Assembly: GCA_037447655.1 (NCBI GenBank)
Contig: JBBHKE010002380.1
Location: forward strand, 391,332 to 455,331
Length of the DNA: 64,000 nt
Reading direction: 5' to 3'
Source: Zygnema cylindricum
Lineage: Eukaryota; Streptophyta; Zygnematophyceae; Zygnematales; Zygnemataceae
Of the stretch, positions 22,549 to 37,215 are shown one piece after another. A program made the translations under genes and the position numbers. The stretch's first letter is position 1, and every line of letters starts with the position of its first letter. The notes under the pieces are model-generated. The model searched no databases. It saw only the letters and a list, made by a program, of their open reading frames with translations, and had not been told where the DNA came from.

Positions 22549-25500
22549 TTCTTTTCAGGTAACCAGCGCTTGACTGCAACAGTTTCCACAGAAAACTCGT
22601 CCAAACATTGCAGAGAGTCCAGCGAGCTATTTCCACGGTCTTGATTCACATAGACAAGTAGTAAAGTCTACCCACAACCCTCCCGAAAAAAAAGGGATAA
22701 GACAACATAAACATTTTTTGTCAACAAGCGTCCATCAGAAAAGACACTATGGAATTAACAAAAGATGCCCTCACAACCTTTGCTGTGTCTATCCAACTAG
22801 CAATTTTTTATCCTAGGCTCCTTTATTTACCTGTCAAGCTAAATAAAGCAAACGACTAAATAACTAATGCATCGCAACATCACAATGTGGTTTTTCTGAA
22901 CTTGCAACCTGAACTTTCATAAAACTTCCCAGTTCCACAGCAATACATATACTTCTACTTTTGACAGCAATACATATACTTTTGACCACAATACATATAA
23001 TTTTGTCAGCAATACTATACTTTTGAATGGAGAGCAGGATTAAAGAAGTAGCAACTCACCTTGCGAACTGTTCCACAGAGGCGAGTGATGGTATGAATAT
23101 CTGTCCACGATGCCACCCTCATTGAGGCTCCTGCCCTAATCACGAGTGCTGCAAAGCTGTCAAGAAAAACAGTTTTGTAAGCTTCATTAGAGCATATAAA
23201 AGAGAGGAAATCAGTCTGGTGGTACAAAATAAAAGAGCCTCATTTTCTAACATCAGACAAACAAATATGGACAGTACATTTTCACATACTCTCCGACACA
23301 TTCTAACAAAGATGTGCTTAATGCTTACTGAATATCACCAAGTAACAAACAACGTCACCTTAATCATCATATCAATTTCTATCTGATGAACCAAATTATG
23401 AACGGTGACCAAGTGCACCTGCTATAACCACCATAGACTCTTCTGAACGAAAACAAAATGAAATTTGAAGAACAGACCTAAACCATTTACGCAACCCCTA
23501 ACTGGCTGGCCCTAAATGTTCTGACAATACAAGGCTTTACAAACACATTGGGTCTGGCCCGGAAAGAGTATGGCGAAGGTAATGTATACTCTGAATGCAC
23601 AAAGGACGGGTGATGACGATACACAGTGATATCGGCACCATACTGCAATCCTGGACGCACTACCCATCGCTTGTTTCTGAGATGAGCATATGCAATGTAA
23701 GCCTCCACAAAGCCCTCTCGATGCTTTCGAAACAAACACCACATCGCCTCATTATCTAATAACTGTCTCCCAGTATTCTGCACATGAACTCCAGTGAATG
23801 TTACTCTCTCACCTCTAAAAACACTGTAAGACTTTGGACCATCATCCATGAGAAATGTATAATTGTGAAGGAGCAAGATTATTACGTCGTTATTTTACAT
23901 TTGTGATTAACCATCTTGATGTATGTATACTGAAGTTTCAGATGCACTATAAATAGATAGAAGACAAGGAAGGGAACTGACGTCATACTTAGCTTTGTGT
24001 CACCATGAGGGAACAAACCTAGAAAATACCAAATTAATTGGCTTTCATATTAAACTGACAAAGGTCTGCGCAGCAAAACCACTATTTTTTTGAAATATGA
24101 AAACTAGGCAGAAAAACTAGAACTCTTACAGATGCTTCACCTCCTCTTCAGGATTTCCCCCTGAAACCTACTGCTATTTGATTTCAACAAGGGAAAACAG
24201 CAATAGACGTTGCAAACCTGGTCAGACAAGGATAAATGTACACGCAAAGATTCAAGCACATAGCTCAGGAAGAAAGCTTCTTCCAATGTAAACTGGTACA
24301 CATGTGAATCCATCCGGACAACGGAACTTCCCTCCCCTTCTGGTATGGCACCTTCTGCTGCATCTACACTTCTTGACAAAACATGCCACAATCTGCCAAA
24401 GTATTAAAATTGAGAGAAAAAAAAAGGAGTAAGCATAGGAAGTTGAGCAAGTTGAGAATGAGTCTTTAAGCAATCGTTTAAAATGACCATGTGGGAGCAG
24501 GGTAGGTTTTGCCACTTGAAAAGGAATATAGTGTGACCAAAACCTAGTATGACAACGACCCTTGATATAGCAATTGTACAACACACTTCTAACCTGCAAA
24601 ATTAGGCCACTGCTATACACAACCAAAGAAAACCTTGTAATATTCTGTCTAGACATATAATTGAGATATGAAGCACAACAAAGATCTGTGTCACGTTGTT
24701 TCAAGCTGAAATCACAAACAGTGCACTCTATTACTCGGGATTTTTTTACCTCTGATTACATTCAAAAGATAAAATGTGCTAGGTATCAAAACATTTGTTC
24801 AAAAACAACCGAATGTTATTCCATTTACAAAGAATGTATGCCTTATTGAATAGCCCGGTTCTCAGAAATAATGTACAACCACAGGTCCAAGTTATAAATA
24901 GACATTGTCTCTGTCATGCTTACAAAGGAAGAAATGCATTGTAAAAAGTAAATATATTCATTTTAATTTAAAACCGGTAAACAACCATGGGAATCACAAA
25001 AAAATTGACGATACAACACCTTCTCGAGTTCTAAATTCAATCTTTGGAATCATGCCTGTAATAAAAAGAGTTATATAATACCTGTATTGTTCAAGGCACA
25101 CAAGCTTCCTAGAATAGCTTTCCTTCTATATGTTCATGCCAAACGTGGCTGAATACATCCGAGTACGAGACATGCTTAGCAAGTTGGTAAACCATCTTTG
25201 CAATTAATCTGCACTTTCTGAACTAACCATGTGTAAACGTCTTATTCGAAATTACGAAAATATTACAATGACAAAGAAGTAATGGGGGCCGTGGCGGCTC
25301 TGTAAACATTAACTAAAGCATCACACGTGAAACATTATGGACTGGCATTACAAACTTGCAAATAAACTATTAACACACAATTTCGGCTAGCAGTGTAACT
25401 CCATCCATTAGAAAAAAAATTAAAGTCATCTTGTTGTTAGGCTTCTTATTCATACTACTCTGGTCGCACAGCCATAAATTTATGATAAATAAAACGGCCA

Positions 25501-25846
25501 CACTTTTTATCGCACAAAATATGAGTAAACTATAATTGAGAGCTGCAATAGTAAGAAAACGGAAGAGCTATCTACCTTGGAATGAGCTTGTTTTTGAAAT
25601 TTCTGAAGAGAGTCCTAAAAGAGAAGCTGGTAAGTTTCCTGGAATGAGCCGGCCAAAGCCGGCCCGGTCCAGAAGGGCCGCTTGTTCAGGTGCCACGTCA
25701 GCAAGAACTGCAGATTCACAAAAGACGCCATCCATAGCTGAGCAAGAACGGAGTTTTGCTTCCAAGGTTCCCATGCCTTCCTTTACAGCTGCCTTTGCTG
25801 AACCTTTTTGCTTCCATTTTGGATTTCCATATGAAGAAGGCCTCAT
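22422..25846 (-). CDS. SEN2: tRNA-splicing endonuclease catalytic subunit SEN2
   Basis: SEN2 cuts the 5' splice site of intron-containing pre-tRNAs. Exons, minus strand: 25846-25576, about 24357 (or 24392)-24218, 23777-23590, 23156-23060, 22667-22422. Exon 1 carries AALLDRAGFGRLIPG, matching the plant SEN2 N-terminal block. Exon 2 has FTLEEAFFLSYVLESL. Exon 3 has the endonuclease core: AYAHLRNKRWVVRPGLQYGAD (Tyr) then HHPSFVHS (catalytic His). Exon 4 opens DFAALVIRAGASMRVASW and ends TRLCGTVRK (catalytic Lys), and exon 5 continues TLLLVYVNQD and VAVKRWLPE. All three catalytic residues are present. With the acceptor at 24357 the frame is continuous at about 313 aa; with 24392 it needs an extra small exon. 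Met at 25846 is chosen because homology begins just after it; an upstream in-frame Met exists at 25924. The last 40 residues are charged and low in complexity. Confidence 0.85.
22937..23024. repeat. Tandem ~21-27-bp repeat in SEN2 intron 4
   Basis: Four imperfect copies of (a/c)agcaatacatatacttttg, alternating with short linkers, lie in the last intron of SEN2. Confidence 0.75.
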
Positions 25847-27415
25847 GACTGGACCCTCTGAGCCTATTCCAAACAAATTACAACACAGAAAAGCTCTATT
25901 GCTAAAATTCTTTCGGTTGATCAATTATGAACACTTAAACAACTTCAATACGGTTGTCTCTGCAATGCTGCTACACAGCCTCATCAACAAGGCTCGCTTT
26001 TCTAAGAATTTCACTTTATAAATTTATACAAAACCTAACCCTAATTTTTTCGCGCCGAAGGTACGGAACGGCCCAAGTATTAAATTTTGAACCATAGTTC
26101 AAAAGTAGGCGTTTTTATGGTAGGCCTTTGGTCGGCGCCTTTATCGTAAGTTGTGTTATGGGCTTTTCATGGGATCTTCTTGGATCGCTACATTGATCAG
26201 CAACCGTCCGATCGTCTGAATCTGACGGTGTAAAAAAAACTTTTTGGACCGAATGTTTTAATTGGTCCAATTTTTGGTCCGAATGTTTTGATTGGTCCGA
26301 AAAGGTACAAATACAATATGGGTCTTAAGGTCATATTGTATGTTTTTCATACAATATGCATATTATATGGGCCTACTTTAACCTACTTTTGAACCATAGT
26401 TGTTCACGGCCTTTAGTGCGAACGATTTAATCACAACGAATTATACGTAACAAACGCAATGAACCTTTTGAAAAATTCGTAAAAATCGTAAATGAATTTT
26501 TCCGTACTATTCCGTACATGTAAACAAAAATAAATTTTACATATCCCGCAGTTTGTATGTTTTCCGTACAGTTCCCGTCTTTTTTCGTCATAGCCCGTAC
26601 AATGTTGGTACAATTTCGTACGTTTCCCGTTAAATTTCTGTTCAGTTAACCGGACAGCAAGTACTACGAAGTGCAACGTATCTTTTAGTCAAATTCCGTA
26701 CTTTTTGGGTACAAAAACGTACAGTTACTGTACATACCGTACAGTTCCCGTAAATTCTCCGTTCAGTTTACCGGACAGAAAGTACATCGCGTTTTTTTAC
26801 GATTTATTCAAAAATCACGAATTATACGTTTTAATCGGAAAAAAGGAAAAAAACGAGCGATTTGAACAACAATGTTTTGAACTATGTTTTGACTTTTGAA
26901 CCATAACTCAAAAATGCGAAAACAATACGAAACGCTTCATCCTGTTCACTGTTCACTGTTCAGCCGTAAACTATGCGTATTAAACCAGAATAAATTACGA
27001 TTAGAAAGGATATAGCGTGTGAGTTTGATTTCGCATATCTGAAGTACGCTTGGAGGTCTGAACTGCGCGATTGGTCGCGTGTGTTTGACTGACAGGAAAC
27101 GAAAGTACGAAAACGGGCTGTCAACATCGTACGGCCGATGATGCGGCACAGTGGCGGAACAGTACTGTACAGTACTGTACTTTGGCTTTGTCACGAGGCG
27201 TTTCTTGAATTCGTGTCTCCGGCCACTTTCCCCCTCAATCGCTTCGCACAATTGTGTGCTCTCTCTCCTCGGCTTTCCTGCACCCGGCAGGGATATCGCC
27301 TGCTGCAAGGACTAAGGAGCAGCGAGCCTGCATTTCTCTGCAGGCGATTGGCCTCTGGACCCACCAGCCGTGGCTGCCACCAACTATACCGGGACGTGAG
27401 CAGGTCAGGATCAGG
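25847..27415. other. Spacer between the divergent SEN2 and UBC27 genes, with repeats
   Basis: No gene is recognised. The phrase ttttgaaccata recurs near 26090, 26387 and 26889. A block containing ttcagtt(a/t)accggacag(c/a)aagtac occurs twice, near 26640 and 26762, among many cgtacagttcccgt words, so 26480-26800 is a diverged tandem array. A plus frame opens at 27138 and runs into the pyrimidine tract; I treat it as spurious. Confidence 0.5.
26480..26800. repeat. Diverged array of ccgtacagttcccgt / ttcagtttaccggacag blocks
   Basis: Two ordered copies (near 26565-26665 and 26725-26790) each run cgtacagttcccgt, aaatt(t)ctcc/gttcagtt, accggacag, aagtac. The spacing is about 120 bp. It could be the remains of a transposon or a tandem satellite. 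Confidence 0.5.
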
Positions 27416-28808
27416 ATCTCCTGTTCTCTCTCTCTCCATCTCTCTCTCTCTCTCTCTCTCCCTCTCCCTCCCCCTCCCCCTCCTCTCCCTTCCCCTTCCC
27501 TGCCCCCTCCTCCTCCCCCTCCCCATCTCGTCCGCCTTCCCTCTCTCTATCCCTTTCCCACTTTCTCTCTCTTTCCATCTCCCACTCCCTCTCCCTCTCC
27601 CTCTCCCTCTTCCCCTCCTCCCCTCCCCTTCTCCCTCTCCCTCTCCCTCTCCCTCTCCCTCTCCCTCTCCCTCTCCCTCTCCCTCTTCCCCTCCCCTCCC
27701 CTTCTCCCTCTCCCTCTCCCTCTTCCCCTCCCCTCCCCTCCTCCCTCTCCCTCTCCCTCTCCCTCTTCCCCTCCCCTCCCCTCCTCCCTCTCCCTCTCCC
27801 TCTCCCTTTCCCTCCTCCCTCTCCCTCTCCCTCTCCCTCTTCCCCTCCTCCCCTGCCCTTCTCCCTCTCCCTCTCCCTCTCCCTCTCTCTCTCCCTCTCC
27901 CTCTCCCTCTTCCCCTCCTCCCCTCCCCTTCTCCCTCTCCCACTCCTTTTCCCTCTCCCTCTCCCTCTTCCCCTCCTCTCCTCCCCTTCTCCCTATCCCT
28001 CTCCCTTTCCCTCTCCCTCTCCCTCTCCCTCTTCCCCTCCTCCCCTGCCCTTCTCCCTCTCCCTCTCCCTCTCCCTCTCCCTCTCCCTCTCCCTCTCTCT
28101 CTCACTCTCCCTCTCCCTCGTCCCCTCCTCCCCTCCCCTTCTCCCTCTCCCTCTCCCTCTCCCTCTCTCTCTATCCCTCTCCCTCTCCCTCTCCCTCTTC
28201 CCCTCCTCCCCTGCCCTTCTCCCTCTCCCTCTCCCTCTCCCTCTCCCTCTCCCTCTCTCTCTCACTCTCCCTCTCCCTCGTCCCCTCCTCCCCTCCCCTT
28301 CTCCCTCTCCCTCTCCCTCTCCCTCTCTCTCTATCCCTCTCCCTCTCCCTCTTCCCCTCCTCCCCTGCCCTTCTCCCTCTCCCTCTCCCTCTCCCTCTCC
28401 CTCTCCCTCTCCCTCTCCCTCTCCCTCTCCCTCTCCCACTCCCTCTCCCTCTCCCTCTCCCTCTCCCTCTCCCTCTCCCTCTCTCTCTCCCTCTCCCTCT
28501 TCCTCTTCCCCTCCTCCCCTCCCCTTCTCCCTCTCCCTCTCCCTCTCCCTTTCCCTCTCCCTCTCCCTCTCCCTCTTCCCCTCCTCCCCTGCCCTTCTCC
28601 CTCTCCCTCTCCCTCTCCCTCTCCCTCTCTCTCTCCCTCTCCCTCTTCCCCTCCTCCCTGCCCTTCTCCCTATCCCTCTCCTTCTCCTTCTCTCCTCCCC
28701 TTCTCCCTCTCCCTCTCCTTCTCCCCCTCCCCCTCCCCTTCCCTCTCCCCTCTCCCTCTCCCTCTCCCCCTCCCCCTCCCCCATTCCCTCCCCCTCCCTT
28801 CCCCTCTG
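27416..28808. repeat. 1.4-kb pyrimidine tract with higher-order (CCCTCT)n repeats
   Basis: The plus strand is almost pure C and T. The base unit is ccctct. Every 60-100 bases it is broken by a ttcccctcctcccct(c/g)ccctt module, giving at least ten modules. A longer unit of about 160 bp that includes ctctctcactctcc and ctctctatccctc occurs twice (near 28096 and 28258). It lies upstream of the UBC27-like gene. Large open frames across it encode only Pro-Ser-Leu or Arg-Glu-Gly repeats and are artefacts. Confidence 0.95.
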
Positions 28809-28942
28809 ACAAAATCCATAAATTGTTGTTGGGGGGAGGGGGTGAGCGTAAAAAAGACGAGAGAGGTAGAGGGAGAGAGGCCAGAACATAAATTCTGCTT
28901 TGAGTAGTGAGAGTGAGGAGAAGCAAGAGAACAAATCTGTTT

Positions 28943-29090
28943 GAAAAGAAAGAGGGAGAGAGAGGGAGAGAGGGAGAGAGGGAGAGAGGGATAGAGGGAG
29001 AGAGGGATAGAGAGAGAGAGAGAGAAAGAGAGAGAAAAATGGAGAGAGGGAGAGGGAAAAAAAGAGATGCAAAGAATGAGAGGAAAATTG
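28943..29090. repeat. Purine (GA)n tract
   Basis: Nearly pure purine on the plus strand (gagagaggga units), about 130 bases after the pyrimidine tract. Because one is polypyrimidine and the other polypurine on the same strand, the two could pair intramolecularly. Confidence 0.9.
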
Positions 29091-29287
29091 TGCCCCATTC
29101 CCTCCCATCGGCTTCGTTCTCCTCCGCTGCCCTCGTCTTTCCCCTCCTCTCCACTGCCCTATCCTCCTCTCCTTCTCCTCTCACTGTCCTTTCCTATCCT
29201 CTCTATTGCCCTCTTCTCCTTTGCTAACTCCTCTCTCTTCTTCCCTCTTGTTCCTTTTCGGCCGCCACCTCCTTTTTCTTTCCTCTC

Positions 29288-29450
29288 TTGTTCTTCCCTC
29301 TCCTCTTTCTTCTCTTTCCTCTTTCTTCCCTTTCCTCTTTCTTCCCTCTCCTCTTTCTTCCCTCTCCTCTTTCTTCCCTCTCCTCTTTCTTCCCTCTCCT
29401 CTTTCTTCCCTCTTCTCTTTCTTCCCTCTCTGCTTTCTTCCCTCTCCTCC
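29288..29450. repeat. ttccctctcctctttc tandem repeat
   Basis: About nine copies of a 16-17-bp pyrimidine unit, ending about 400 bases before the UBC27 start codon and probably inside or near its promoter or 5' UTR. Confidence 0.85.
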
Positions 29451-29605
29451 TCTCTCTGCTGCCCTTTCTTCCTGGGCTACCTAATCCCTTCTTGCTGCCC
29501 TCTCCATCATTTCCCTAATTTTGTCAGTTTTGACCCATGGTTCAGTTTTTGTGCAGTTTTTTTGTTTTTATTTTTGTTTCTTCTTTTGCTTTTCTTTCTC
29601 TGTGG

Positions 29606-29755
29606 GTAAGTTTACATATTATTATGTCTGGATTTATATCAAGTTTCTTTTTTTCTTTATTCATACGTACCTTTTTTCCCTTCTCCTCTTATTTCTTATC
29701 TTTTGCAGGAACTTAAGTTTTCTTTCCTTCTCCTCTCGATTCTTATCTTTTGCAG
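29606..29755 (+). other. Candidate 5' UTR intron of UBC27 with two acceptors
   Basis: A good donor (tgtgg|gtaagt) is at 29606. Two near-identical acceptors, each ending ttcttatcttttgcag, lie at 29708 and 29755. They look duplicated together with the surrounding pyrimidine tract. Splicing here would remove a leader intron about 90-140 bases before the ATG. Confidence 0.45.
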
Positions 29756-29843
29756 AAATATGAAGCTATTGATGTAGCGTTGTGAGTCGGAAAAGTCTCG
29801 GTCTCGTTTCTATTCTCTTTTATTAAGAGAGAAAAAAGGCATC

Positions 29844-33363
<3,520 letters not shown>

Positions 33364-34831
33364 GACTTGTTACGAGAGTGGTCGACGACATATTTGGTAA
33401 ATCGAAATATGTTTACGAGTATGGAAGACAAACGTATTTGGTAATTCAAATTATGTTCACGGGTTCTATGTTAAGCGGTTTACAACATATTTGTAAGTTG
33501 TCAGAAATAATGATGTGATGAGCTTTTTGTCAATACCTTCGGTACATGCAATATAATCTAATACCTTCGATATAATCTAGTAGTAGGAATATATTCAGTG
33601 AATCTGTTTTGCGGCACAAGTAGGTGTCATTTCTCTGTCGCTGTCAGGGTTTGCTTGAAAATGCAAATGTGGTCATGGTTTGCCATTCAATCCATAGGTT
33701 GTTCCACATTTGCAGGAGATAAAAACTGGTTTGGTTTAGCAAGTCTTCGAGTAAAGAGCTGTAGCTTTTTTACAATTCTCATGATCAAAGAAATCAGTGG
33801 TCATGTAAGTTACAATTGTTATGATGACAGAAGTCGGCCATAATATAAGCTTCTTGGACTTACGTGTTTGGCTCATTAATTGGTGGGGATCGTTTGTGTA
33901 ATTGCATCATGTTACAAATGGGCGTATTACTTTGCATGGAAAAAAAAAATAACATGGCAAATGACTTTGTTGTTTATGTATCACTGATCATCTTCTTTCA
34001 ATGTCATCAAATTTTGCTATTAATATATGTGGCTGTGTTTGGAAAACATCCACACAACCCAGAACAAAATTAGATATTACACTAGAAAGGTAAAATGCGT
34101 TAACCCAGACAACAATAATAATAATTGTAAGTTTTTTGGAACTTAACTGCTCATCCATCTCTACTCCTATGTTGATCTAGTAATTCGTCGCTCCAGTAAC
34201 AATCCAGGGTTGGTGAAATAGCTCAGTTTCTGAACAATTGCGACTCGGAGGGGGGCAACTTGCTGAACAAAAGTGCAGGAACTCTGCAAAATTTTAGTGA
34301 TTCCTACCTTGGTCTCAGTGTCTTCAGTTTTGAGATACCTACTAAGTGGTCGACAAGAGTTTCACAAAAAAAATCGGCTACAGGACTCCAAACTGGAGCA
34401 CGGAGCTTTCTTTATGTGCTCAGAACTTCCCTTCTTTACCATCGAGTGATTTTATTATAGCTTACTATACTATTGTTTTCGATTTGAGTTTTAATGGACA
34501 CGCTAGGAATGGGAGCCTGAAAATGGCAAATGGCTGCACTCTTCTCAGATACGTTATTATAGGCTAAGCTTCCTAGTATTGAAGGTTGAAGGCAGTCCAT
34601 TCCTTTGAGAACCGGCAACTGGCTCAAAACGTGACAGTTGTAACTTGTTTATTGCACGTGAATCGCATCTAACTGGGTTGTCAACCTAGAAAAGCTGTAA
34701 CGTGCGGCTGAGAAAGTTGTAAAAGAAAATGACTTTATTTTCCGTGCGCTTGTTTTCTACCACCAATCGTTATCTGCTCAGTTTATTCAAAATGGTAGGA
34801 CAAACCCTATTCAAGATGTTCATATAAACTA

Positions 34832-35044
34832 CACCGTGCATCGCTATTAGTGTTAATAGATTTTTTGCCACTTAAAAGTTAAAACATTTTTTTTCCGTAC
34901 ACACTTGTCCGATTTTCACATGGAGACCGTCAATCAGAAGCTGAGAGTCTTACCTTTCAATCGCAACTGTCGGATTGAGAATCAGACAAGTGTGTAAAGA
35001 GAAGGATGTTTTAAGTGGCGAAAAAAACATTAACACTAACGGTG
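34832..35044. mobile_element. Family-1 TA-flanked element
   Basis: TA|CACCGTGCATCGC at the left. The right end, aacactaacggtg|TA, has lost the last bases of the repeat arm. The interior has ccgtacacacttgtccgatt and its mirror block. Confidence 0.75.
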
Positions 35045-35274
35045 TATAGTACCATGGGAGACGGTTGCAAGGATTCATATATCCTATGTTTATAATAGGG
35101 TGGATTTGACTTTTTTTACTCCCGCGTCAATGAGTGATTTAAACTCGTGCGGAGTTAAAACGCGGGAAAATTGAGTCAATCTTTTAGCTGGGGTTAAAAC
35201 CAGGTTTCAACTTCAAACGTCTAAACAGTAAAAACGTTTGCCCACAACACCGCAATAAGTCAACAGGGACAGTA

Positions 35275-35480
35275 CACCGTGAATCGCTATTAGCGTTAAT
35301 GTTTTTTCTTCTCTTAAAACATTTTTTCTCCGAACACTAATGTCCGATTGTGGATCTGACGGTTGTGATTGAAAGGTAAAATTCTCAGCGTCCGATTGGC
35401 GATCTCAAATTGAAAATTGGATAAGAGTGTACAGAGAAAAGATGTTTTAAGTTGCAAAAAAAACATTAACACTAATAGCT
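35275..35480. mobile_element. Family-1 element truncated at its right end
   Basis: TA|CACCGTGAATCGC at the left and a full interior, but it stops at cactaatag without the terminal cgattcacggtg. The next bases (tagtgttgggtatcgg) begin unrelated sequence. The duplicate copy at 36377-36591 keeps an intact right end, which locates the truncation. Confidence 0.7.
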
Positions 35481-36141
35481 AGTGTTGGGTATCGGGTAGT
35501 TTCATATCGCGATAATTTTTCGGGGAAAGTCCTCGATATATCGTACCGCGACCAACATAAATTATCGCGATATATATCGCGATATATTGTATTTTATAAA
35601 ATAAAATTTGTATTAAAAATGTTGTTTTAGCGATAACGGCAATATTAATGAAACGCGACGTAAGACGTGATTTTCATTCCGCAACTTAAAAGGTAACGCT
35701 GCAAAATGTAACCAACGAAAAAGAACTAATACTGTAATACTAATTCATATAGTTACTTATTTAGTACAAACTACGGTACATAACTTCACATATGAAAACT
35801 TGAAACCCACACTAATTAAGTCAAAGTATGATATGAAAAAAAAAATTTAGACTCTTCGTTTCAGGCAAGAAGGAAACAATACCTACCAATTTGCAATCTG
35901 CAGGCAAATTGGTAGCGATTAGTACATTAGTACTTATCCACTTCCAGCGATTAATATTGTGTAAAGGTTACATTATTTGTTTTCTCCATGGATTCCCATG
36001 GGATGGGAGGCAACATGGGAGGGGAAGAGGATAATGACACTGAACTGCTTCCGTATATGGAAGCAGCAGAGTTAGAAAAATTATCGGAAATTGCAGATCG
36101 GTTTAGGGAAGCAATAAAGGTTGTTCCCAAACGAGTAAATT
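35481..36141. mobile_element. Possible hAT-like insertion
   Basis: The stretch opens tagtgttgggtatcgggtag and continues with several tatcgcgata palindromes, reminiscent of hAT element ends (C/TAGTGTTG...). It carries an 11-bp perfect hairpin, taccaatttgc ... gcaaattggta (35884-35914), and the small frame at 35988. I could not find the matching right terminus or an 8-bp target duplication, so the class is a guess. Confidence 0.3.
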
Positions 36142-36376
36142 CAAAAGTTTGAACACTAACGGTGTACAGTACCATGGGAGACGGTTGCAAGGATTCATAT
36201 ATCCTAAGTTTATAATAGGGTGGATTTGACTCTTTTTTACTCCCGCGTCGATGAGTGATTTAAACTCGTGCGGAGTTAAAACGCCGGAAGTTTGAGTCAA
36301 TCTTTTAGCTGGGGTTAAAACCAGGTTTCAACTCCAAGCGACTAAACAGTAAAAACGTTTACCCTCAACACCAGTA

Positions 36377-36591
36377 CCCGTGAATCGCTATTAGCGTTAA
36401 TGTTTTTTCTTCTCTTAAAACATTTTTTCTCTGTACACTAATGTCCGATTGTGGATCTGACGGTTGCGATTGAAAGGTAAGATTCTCAGCTTCCGATTGG
36501 CGGTCTCAAATTGAACATTACTCAAAGAGTGTACGGAGAAAAGATGTTTTAAGTGGCGAAATAAAATCAGCACTAATAATGATACACGGTG
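36377..36591. mobile_element. Family-1 element, complete duplicate copy
   Basis: Left TA|CCCGTGAATCGC (one base lost from CACCG), right gatacacggtg|TA. The interior matches 35275-35480 almost base for base. Confidence 0.75.
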
Positions 36592-36598
36592 TACTGTG

Positions 36599-37215
36599 CA
36601 CCGCGAATCGTAATTAGAGTAATGAAAAAATTAGAGTAAAAAAACAAAAAAAAACAATTAGAGTAATTGACGCTAATTTATGTGATAGAGCTTTTTCAAC
36701 TATGAAGTTTACTCTAATTTATTTAGTTATTCTATATTGGGCTATGTCGGCGATAATTATGTGCGTGATAATTATGAACACTAAATTACGTAGAAGTACA
36801 AAATGTGTCAGTCCGGTATAACATGGACGTCATTATGACGCTAATAACATTTGTCGCATTCAATGTCAGTTAATGTTCACACTGACGACGATGCTGTCGA
36901 CGGACGAGAGTTATGCGAACGGCTTTTTTTCGATGCGATAGATTTTTTGTTTAGTGCGATTTCACGTGCGAGCGCGATTCTATTAACTCATTTTTTGTAC
37001 CTTTTTACTTATAAAAGTACAATTTTGCACGGTCAGACGTTTTCCGTACTCCACACTATTTAAAAATAACCTATATTAGAATTTTTTACGCTAATTAAAC
37101 CTCACCTAAATTAGAATAATGAAAAAATTAGAATCGATTACTCTATTTGATGTGATAGAGTCGAAATTTCGAGCGACCGAATTAGAGTAATTTACTCTAA
37201 TTACGATTCGCGGTG
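36599..37215. mobile_element. 617-bp long-family element
   Basis: Left TG|CACCGCGAATCGTAATTAGAG, right CTCTAATTACGATTCGCGGTG|TA: about 21 bases of perfect terminal inverted repeat, with one flanking TA mutated to TG. Subterminal regions are full of gagtaat/attactc words. The interior shares ordered blocks with 2484-3035. The only frame of note (36851-37063) does not resemble a transposase. Confidence 0.75.

Larger units (their letters stand above)
35035..36591. repeat. Local duplication: 35035-35480 repeated at 36142-36591
   Basis: Both copies start aacactaacggtgta and run through accatgggagacggttgcaa, tataatagggtggatttgact, actcccgcgtc and ttagctggggttaaaacc into a family-1 element. By eye they differ at only a few per cent of positions, so the event is fairly young. 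The 660 bases between them (35481-36141) are unrelated to either copy. Confidence 0.85.

Noticed and set aside
26025-26040. cctaaccctaa, telomere-like
   Set aside because: Fewer than two full repeat units; chance occurrence.
27138-28907. 589-codon open frame (plus) across the CT tract
   Set aside because: It encodes Leu-Pro-Ser repeats from a CCCTCT microsatellite; the same tract is open in several frames and both strands, and no family features are seen.
27993-29184. Long minus-strand frames rich in Arg-Gly-Glu
   Set aside because: They are the reverse translation of the same CT/GA low-complexity DNA, not an RGG-type protein.
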